Assembly: GCF_004005905.1 (NCBI RefSeq)
Contig: NZ_SACO01000007.1
Location: forward strand, 62,001-126,000
Source: Novosphingobium umbonatum
Lineage (GTDB): Bacteria > Pseudomonadota > Alphaproteobacteria > Sphingomonadales > Sphingomonadaceae
DNA: 64,000 bases
Reading direction: 5' to 3'
Part shown: positions 59,724 to 64,000 of the stretch, piece after piece
Position numbering within the stretch: the first letter of the stretch is position 1
How the letters are laid out: each line of letters opens with the position of its first letter
Program-made: the position numbers and the translations under genes
The notes under the pieces: model-generated
Told to the model about the DNA's origin: nothing
The model's database searches: none
What the model saw: the letters and a program-made list of their open reading frames with translations, nothing else

Positions 59724-61582
59724 ACGATTTTTCTCCGGTGACTTTGCGTTCCGCCGCTCTGGTGGGCAATCCCAATGCGGGCAAAAGCGCGCTGTTCAAC
59801 GCGCTGACCGGTGCGCGGCAAAAGATCGCCAATTATCCGGGCGTCACGGTGGAGCGCAAATCGGGCCGCTTGGCCTTGCCCGATGGGGCGAGCGTGGAAT
59901 TGACCGATCTGCCCGGCTCCTATGGTCTGGATGCCACCAGCCCCGACGAGGAAGTGACCCGCCGCGTCATCCTTGGCGAATTATCGGGCGTGGATGCGCC
60001 CGATGTGCTGGTGGTGGTGCTGGATGCCAGCAATCTGGAACAGCATCTGGTTTTCGCGCAGGAAGTGATCGCGCTGGGCAAGCCCTGCGTGGTGGCGCTC
60101 AATATGGTCGATCTGGCCGAACGGGATGGCTTGGTGCTGGACCCTACGGCACTGGAAAGCGCGCTGGGCGTGCCGGTGATTCCGACAGTGGCGGTACGTC
60201 GGCGCGGTCTTGCGGAATTGACGGCGGCGATTGCGGCGGCCCCTGCGCAAGGCCCAGCCCATCCGCGCGCGAAGCTGGATGAGGTTGAGCGCCGCATGGA
60301 AGCGCGCGCCATGGCCGAGGCGATGATCATTTCGGAAAGCGTGAAGCATCGCCTGCATTCGCGGGCCGATGAATTGCTGCTCAACCCGTGGTTGGGGCCA
60401 GTGTTCCTGCTGGGCCTGTTGTTCATCGTGTTTCAGGCGGTTTTCGCTTGGGCGGCGCCTTTGCAGGATGGGCTGGAAGGCTTGGTCGGCCTGTTGATCG
60501 ATGCGGTGAAGGGGGCGATGCCCGCTGGATTGCTGCGCGATTTTATCACCGATGGCGCGCTGGCTGGTGTGGGCGCGGTGGTGGTGTTCCTGCCGCAGAT
60601 CATCATCCTGTTCTTCTTCATCCTCGTGCTGGAAGCGACCGGCTATATGGCGCGGGCGGCCTTTATCATGGATCGCATGATGGCGGGCGTGGGCCTGTCG
60701 GGGCGCAGCTTCATCCCGCTGCTCTCCAGCTTTGCCTGCGCTGTGCCGGGGATCATGGCCACGCGTTCCATCACCGATCCCAAGGACCGGCTGACCACCA
60801 TCCTGATCGCACCCTTGATGACCTGTTCGGCGCGGCTGCCGGTCTATGCGGTGATTATCGCCGCCTTTATCCCCAATCGTCCGGTGGGGCCGGGGGGCGT
60901 GATCGGCCTGCAGGGGCTGGTGCTGCTGGGGCTCTATGTGGCGGGTATTGTTGGCGCGATGGTGGTGGCTCTGGTGCTGCGCCGGTCTGTGACCAAGGGT
61001 GCAGCCAGCGGCTTCATTATGGAAATGCCCAAATATCAGCTGCCGCGCCTGCGCGATCTGGGTCTGGGCCTGTTCCAGCGCGCATGGATCTTCCTGCGCC
61101 GCGCGGGCACGATGATCTTCCATGTTACAATCATCCTGTGGCTGCTGCTCAATTTCCCCCGTGCCGAGGTGGGCAAGGATCAGGTGGATGCCTCTTTCGC
61201 GGGCCATATTGCCAATGGGCTGGCTGTTCTGGTGGAGCCGATCGGCTTTAACCGCGATATTGCTCTGGCGCTGATCCCCTCGATGGCCGCGCGCGAAGTG
61301 GCGGTGGCCTCGCTTGCCACCACCTATGCCGTGGCCAGCGATGACGAGGATGCCACCGCGCATCAATTGGCCAGCCAGCTCAAAACCCATTGGAGCCTGC
61401 CCACCGCTCTGGCCTTTCTGGCGTGGTTTGTGTTCGCGCCGCAGTGCATTTCCACCATTGCCGTGACCCGGCGGGAAACAAATGGGTGGAAATGGCCTGC
61501 CTTCATGCTGGCCTACCTCTTTGGACTGGCTTATGTCTTTGCCGGAATCACCTATTGGGCCGCTCTGGCTCTTGGGTTGTAA
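59720..61582 (+). CDS. feoB: Ferrous iron transporter FeoB
   Basis: The 620-residue protein has an N-terminal GTPase (G1 GNPNAGKSALFNALTG, G3 DLPGSYGL, G4 NMVD) and a membrane part with several helices, including GYMARAAFIMDRMM, SFACAVPGIMATRSI and MTCSARLPVYAVII, where the conserved cysteines lie. FeoB imports Fe(II). No FeoC was seen. Confidence 0.95.
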   Translation: MNDFSPVTLRSAALVGNPNAGKSALFNALTGARQKIANYPGVTVERKSGRLALPDGASVELTDLPGSYGLDATSPDEEVTRRVILGELSGVDAPDVLVVVLDASNLEQHLVFAQEVIALGKPCVVALNMVDLAERDGLVLDPTALESALGVPVIPTVAVRRRGLAELTAAIAAAPAQGPAHPRAKLDEVERRMEARAMAEAMIISESVKHRLHSRADELLLNPWLGPVFLLGLLFIVFQAVFAWAAPLQDGLEGLVGLLIDAVKGAMPAGLLRDFITDGALAGVGAVVVFLPQIIILFFFILVLEATGYMARAAFIMDRMMAGVGLSGRSFIPLLSSFACAVPGIMATRSITDPKDRLTTILIAPLMTCSARLPVYAVIIAAFIPNRPVGPGGVIGLQGLVLLGLYVAGIVGAMVVALVLRRSVTKGAASGFIMEMPKYQLPRLRDLGLGLFQRAWIFLRRAGTMIFHVTIILWLLLNFPRAEVGKDQVDASFAGHIANGLAVLVEPIGFNRDIALALIPSMAAREVAVASLATTYAVASDDEDATAHQLASQLKTHWSLPTALAFLAWFVFAPQCISTIAVTRRETNGWKWPAFMLAYLFGLAYVFAGITYWAALALGL

Positions 61583-61598
61583 GGCATAAGAGGGATAG

Positions 61599-62171
61599 AT
61601 GGCAGGCAGCGTCAACAAGGTCATTCTGGTCGGCAATCTGGGCGCCGATCCGGAAGTGAAGTCGTTCCAGAACGGCGGTCGCATTGCCAATCTGCGCATT
61701 GCCACCAGCGAAAGCTGGAAGGACCGCGCCACGGGTGAGCGCAAGGAACGCACCGAATGGCATAGCGTGGTGTTGCAGTCGGACGGCCTGATCGGCGTGG
61801 CCGAGCGTTTCCTGCGCAAGGGCAGCAAGGTCTATATCGAAGGCAGCCTGCGCACCCGCAAGTGGCAGGACCAGAGCGGGAATGACCGCTACACCACCGA
61901 AATCAGCGTGGGCGTTGGCGGTACGCTGACCATGCTGGACGGGCCGCAGGGCGGTTCTGGTGGCGGTGGCGGTATGGGCGGCGGCGCGCGTTCGGGCGGC
62001 GGCGACTTTGGCGGTGGCGCTTCGGGTGGTGGTTATGGCGGTGGCCGTAGCGGCGGTTCGGGCGGCGGCTATGGCGGCGGTGCATCGTCGGGCGGGGGCA
62101 GCGATTGGGGCCGTACCAGCAGCAGCGGTGGCGGTTTCGGTGACGATCTGGACGATGATATTCCGTTCTGA
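61599..62171 (+). CDS. ssb: Single-stranded DNA-binding protein
   Basis: The 190-residue protein has an OB fold at residues 1-110 ([41 protein letters not shown]), a long Gly/Ser-rich linker and the acidic tail DDDIPF that binds partner proteins. It works in replication, recombination and repair. A strong terminator follows. Confidence 0.96.
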   Translation: MAGSVNKVILVGNLGADPEVKSFQNGGRIANLRIATSESWKDRATGERKERTEWHSVVLQSDGLIGVAERFLRKGSKVYIEGSLRTRKWQDQSGNDRYTTEISVGVGGTLTMLDGPQGGSGGGGGMGGGARSGGGDFGGGASGGGYGGGRSGGSGGGYGGGASSGGGSDWGRTSSSGGGFGDDLDDDIPF

Positions 62172-62187
62172 TCGGCGGCAAGCGGAC

Positions 62188-62232
62188 AAAAGAAAAGGGC
62201 GGAAGGGGTCAACCTTTCCGCCCTTTTCTTTG
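62188..62232. terminator. Bidirectional terminator between ssb and epsI
   Basis: AAAGAAAAGGGCGGAA (62189-62204) and TTCCGCCCTTTTCTTT (62216-62231) form a perfect 16-bp stem. Its A/T-rich ends give a T tract on both strands, suited to the convergent genes on either side. Confidence 0.8.
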
Positions 62233-62239
62233 GAAGGCC

Positions 62240-62938
62240 TTAGGCCAGTGCCTTGGCCCTGTCGGTGCCGATCAGCACCTTGCGTTGCGCGTTGGGCATG
62301 CCCTGCACCAGATCGCCGAAAAAGCTCTGTAGCGCCGGGAAATAGGGCGTATTGTTGTCGGCCCCGCGCAAGGTGGAGGCGCGCACCAAAGCGCCATCGC
62401 CAACATAGCCCTGCATGGCGGCCTTCAGGCGGTCGCGCCTCTGTTGCCCCGCGGTCTGCGGGAAAAATTCGCCAAGGCGGGACCAGTAGACAATGTCCTC
62501 CACCCGATCACCGGCTGTTGCGGTCATTTCCACGGCAGGCAGGTTCTGGCCTTTGGGCAGGCTCATATCGATCAATTTGCGATTGCTGATCGAGAAACCG
62601 ACTGCCGGATAGCAGGATTCAGGCCGGTGCAACTGCAACAGGTCGCTTTGTGAGCGCCCATAGGCGATGAGCAACATAACCGAAGGCAGTTTGCCGGCGG
62701 TGTCGCGGAACGTGTGCGACACGATCTCGCTATAGAGCTTGTCTTCCAGACTGCCAGGCACTTTTGGAGCGACGATTTCGGTGTCGAAATCGGTCGTCCA
62801 TCGGCCGAATTTGCGGGGGATGACCGGATCGAGTTCGGGCCCGTCCAGCAAATTGACCATCCGGCGCGGTTTAAGCGCCTGCGCCCCGCCCAAGGCTGCT
62901 GCACAGGCTCCGGCGATCAGAAAATCACGCCGGTCCAT
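62240..62938 (-). CDS. epsI: EpsI-family exosortase-associated protein
   Basis: The protein has 232 residues from ATG 62938, whose N-terminus DRRDFLIAGACAAALGGAQA resembles a signal for export. The conserved HRPESCYPAVGFSI and LIAYGRSQSDLLQLHRPE segments identify the EpsI family, which accompanies exosortases. Its start lies within the end of the exosortase gene (14-base overlap). Confidence 0.88.
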   Translation of the reverse strand: MDRRDFLIAGACAAALGGAQALKPRRMVNLLDGPELDPVIPRKFGRWTTDFDTEIVAPKVPGSLEDKLYSEIVSHTFRDTAGKLPSVMLLIAYGRSQSDLLQLHRPESCYPAVGFSISNRKLIDMSLPKGQNLPAVEMTATAGDRVEDIVYWSRLGEFFPQTAGQQRRDRLKAAMQGYVGDGALVRASTLRGADNNTPYFPALQSFFGDLVQGMPNAQRKVLIGTDRAKALA

Positions 62939-63830
62939 GGGCGTCCTTCCTTTTGATAAAGCGTCCATAGACAAAGCGCAGACCCGCATCGAGCCCCATC
63001 ATGCCCAGCAAAGCCACGGCAAACAGCGCGATGCCGGTCGTAGTATGCAGGAAGCCCTGCGCGACCTCGTCGCCGGCATAATAGGTCAGCAGGATAAGGG
63101 TCACCACACGGGCGATATTGACCACCACGGCCAAGGGAATGATCAAGGCGGCCAGCAAGGCGCCATAGCGCCAGGATGCGCTGTGCAAGATATAGATGTA
63201 GAATAGCGTGATCGCCGAGAGACCGACGATGGAATTCATGCCCGCGCAGGCATCCTCTACCAGCAATTGATATTGGGCCACCATGATCGACACGCCCTGA
63301 TTGGCCACCGGATAGCCCAGATGGTGCAGGCCATGGGTGGCCACATAGGACACGAATTCGCGCAAGGGCACCGTCAACCAATCAATCACCCAACCCGGAG
63401 GCGGGATCAGAAAGGCGAGGAAACCAAAGGGGAAGAGGTTCGCACGCATCGCAGGCCAGCCATAAAGCCGATAGGCGGCCAGCAAGGCCACGCCGTAGAC
63501 GCCCAGCATTTCCAGACTGATAAAGTCATAGGCGCGGCCAAAGGTATAGACTGGTAGCACCAGCAACAGCCCCAGCACGATAACCCATGTTTTGGCCGGA
63601 GCGCGGCGCGCCGTCAGATCCTTGAGCCGCGTGCTGAGCAACCACAGGCCGGTGGCCAGCACAATCGGCCCATGGGCACCCAATTCGGTGTTCCACACCT
63701 GATCGGCCAGCGTAAGGCAGGCTGGCACCAGAACCAGCACCACGGCTAGCAATAAAGGCCAGATTTTTCCTGCTTCTTGCAGCATTGCGCTGATGCGCAA
63801 TGTCTGCCCATCGCCACTGGCCTCTTGCAT
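62925..63830 (-). CDS. xrt: Exosortase (likely XrtV subfamily)
   Basis: The 301-residue, multi-helix membrane protein has the exosortase catalytic cysteine in LVEDACAGMNSIVGLS, the conserved Arg in VVNIARVVTLILL, and the His in AQGFLHTTTGIALF. Exosortases process C-terminal sorting signals and are often tied to exopolysaccharide loci. No PEP-CTERM-type target was seen in the window. Confidence 0.9.
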   Translation of the reverse strand: MQEASGDGQTLRISAMLQEAGKIWPLLLAVVLVLVPACLTLADQVWNTELGAHGPIVLATGLWLLSTRLKDLTARRAPAKTWVIVLGLLLVLPVYTFGRAYDFISLEMLGVYGVALLAAYRLYGWPAMRANLFPFGFLAFLIPPPGWVIDWLTVPLREFVSYVATHGLHHLGYPVANQGVSIMVAQYQLLVEDACAGMNSIVGLSAITLFYIYILHSASWRYGALLAALIIPLAVVVNIARVVTLILLTYYAGDEVAQGFLHTTTGIALFAVALLGMMGLDAGLRFVYGRFIKRKDAHGPA

Positions 63831-63839
63831 CTCGTTCCC

Positions 63840-64000
63840 TTAATTCGTCACGTAATCGTTGAGATAGCTGCCGATAACCTTGGCACGGTCGGCACGCAAC
63901 TCGTCGGTTAACGTCTTTAGATCGCTGACGAAGCTGGCATTTTTACGCGCAACGATCAAGGCATAGCGCATGGCCGCGCCAATACGGCGGGCATCGGCGG
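63840..64000 (-). CDS. 3' end of an unidentified gene (partial)
   Basis: Reading leftwards the frame is open from the window edge to a TAA at 63840-63842 and encodes about 53 residues (RRIGAAMRYALIVARKNASF ... GSYLNDYVTN). It is helical and basic. It lies just upstream of the exosortase gene, so it may belong to the same exopolysaccharide locus. The family is not recognised. Confidence 0.6.
   Translation of the reverse strand, partial: ADARRIGAAMRYALIVARKNASFVSDLKTLTDELRADRAKVIGSYLNDYVTN

Overview
The window looks like a piece of a sphingomonad chromosome (Alphaproteobacteria, Novosphingobium/Sphingomonas-like). Reasons: high GC, an EipA/DUF1134 protein, COQ9, an XrtV-type exosortase with an EpsI partner, and F-type conjugation genes of the kind seen on sphingomonad elements. 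This assignment is an inference from gene content only.

Positions 1 to about 51,385 are the right-hand part of an integrative and conjugative element (ICE). Its right end abuts the 3' end of a tRNA-Ser(GCU) gene (51385-51476, minus strand), next to a tyrosine integrase and small HTH/excisionase-type genes. The left end lies outside the window. The transfer machinery is in two blocks. The DNA-processing block at 0.8-7 kb has a candidate oriT, a small TrwA-like accessory protein, a TraD/TrwB coupling protein and a TraI/TrwC (MobF) relaxase-helicase, in the same order as in R388. The mating-pair block at 21.2-39.7 kb, on the minus strand, is a complete-looking F-type T4SS: traA-L-E-K-B-dsbC-V-C-(small membrane protein)-trbI-signal peptidase-W-U-trbC-N-F-H-G.

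Two cargo islands sit between these blocks. Island A (7-21 kb) holds a nucleotidyltransferase-like protein; an apparent restriction-modification-like operon (MmeI-type methyltransferase, RelB/DinJ-YafQ toxin-antitoxin, DEAD/DEAH helicase, GIY-YIG protein); several orphan small proteins; and a SIR2-domain protein. Island B (41-49 kb) holds a lytic transglycosylase, a two-gene short prokaryotic Argonaute system, and an S8 protease/AAA ATPase pair. The Argonaute partner carries an APAZ region fused to a SMEK-type, PD-(D/E)XK-like N-terminal domain rather than SIR2 or TIR. I regard this as the most interesting system in the window. Two divergent regulators with a shared operator and the integration module close the element.

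Positions 51.5-64 kb are ordinary chromosomal genes: eipA-like, aromatic/aspartate aminotransferase, ribE and ribD, a small membrane protein, a YgjP-type metallopeptidase, a UPF0260 cysteine-cluster protein, a SCO-family copper chaperone, an ankyrin protein, COQ9, feoA-feoB behind a possible iron-regulator site, ssb, epsI, an exosortase, and the 3' end of an unidentified gene.

All identifications come from reading motifs and gene order by eye. No homology search was run.
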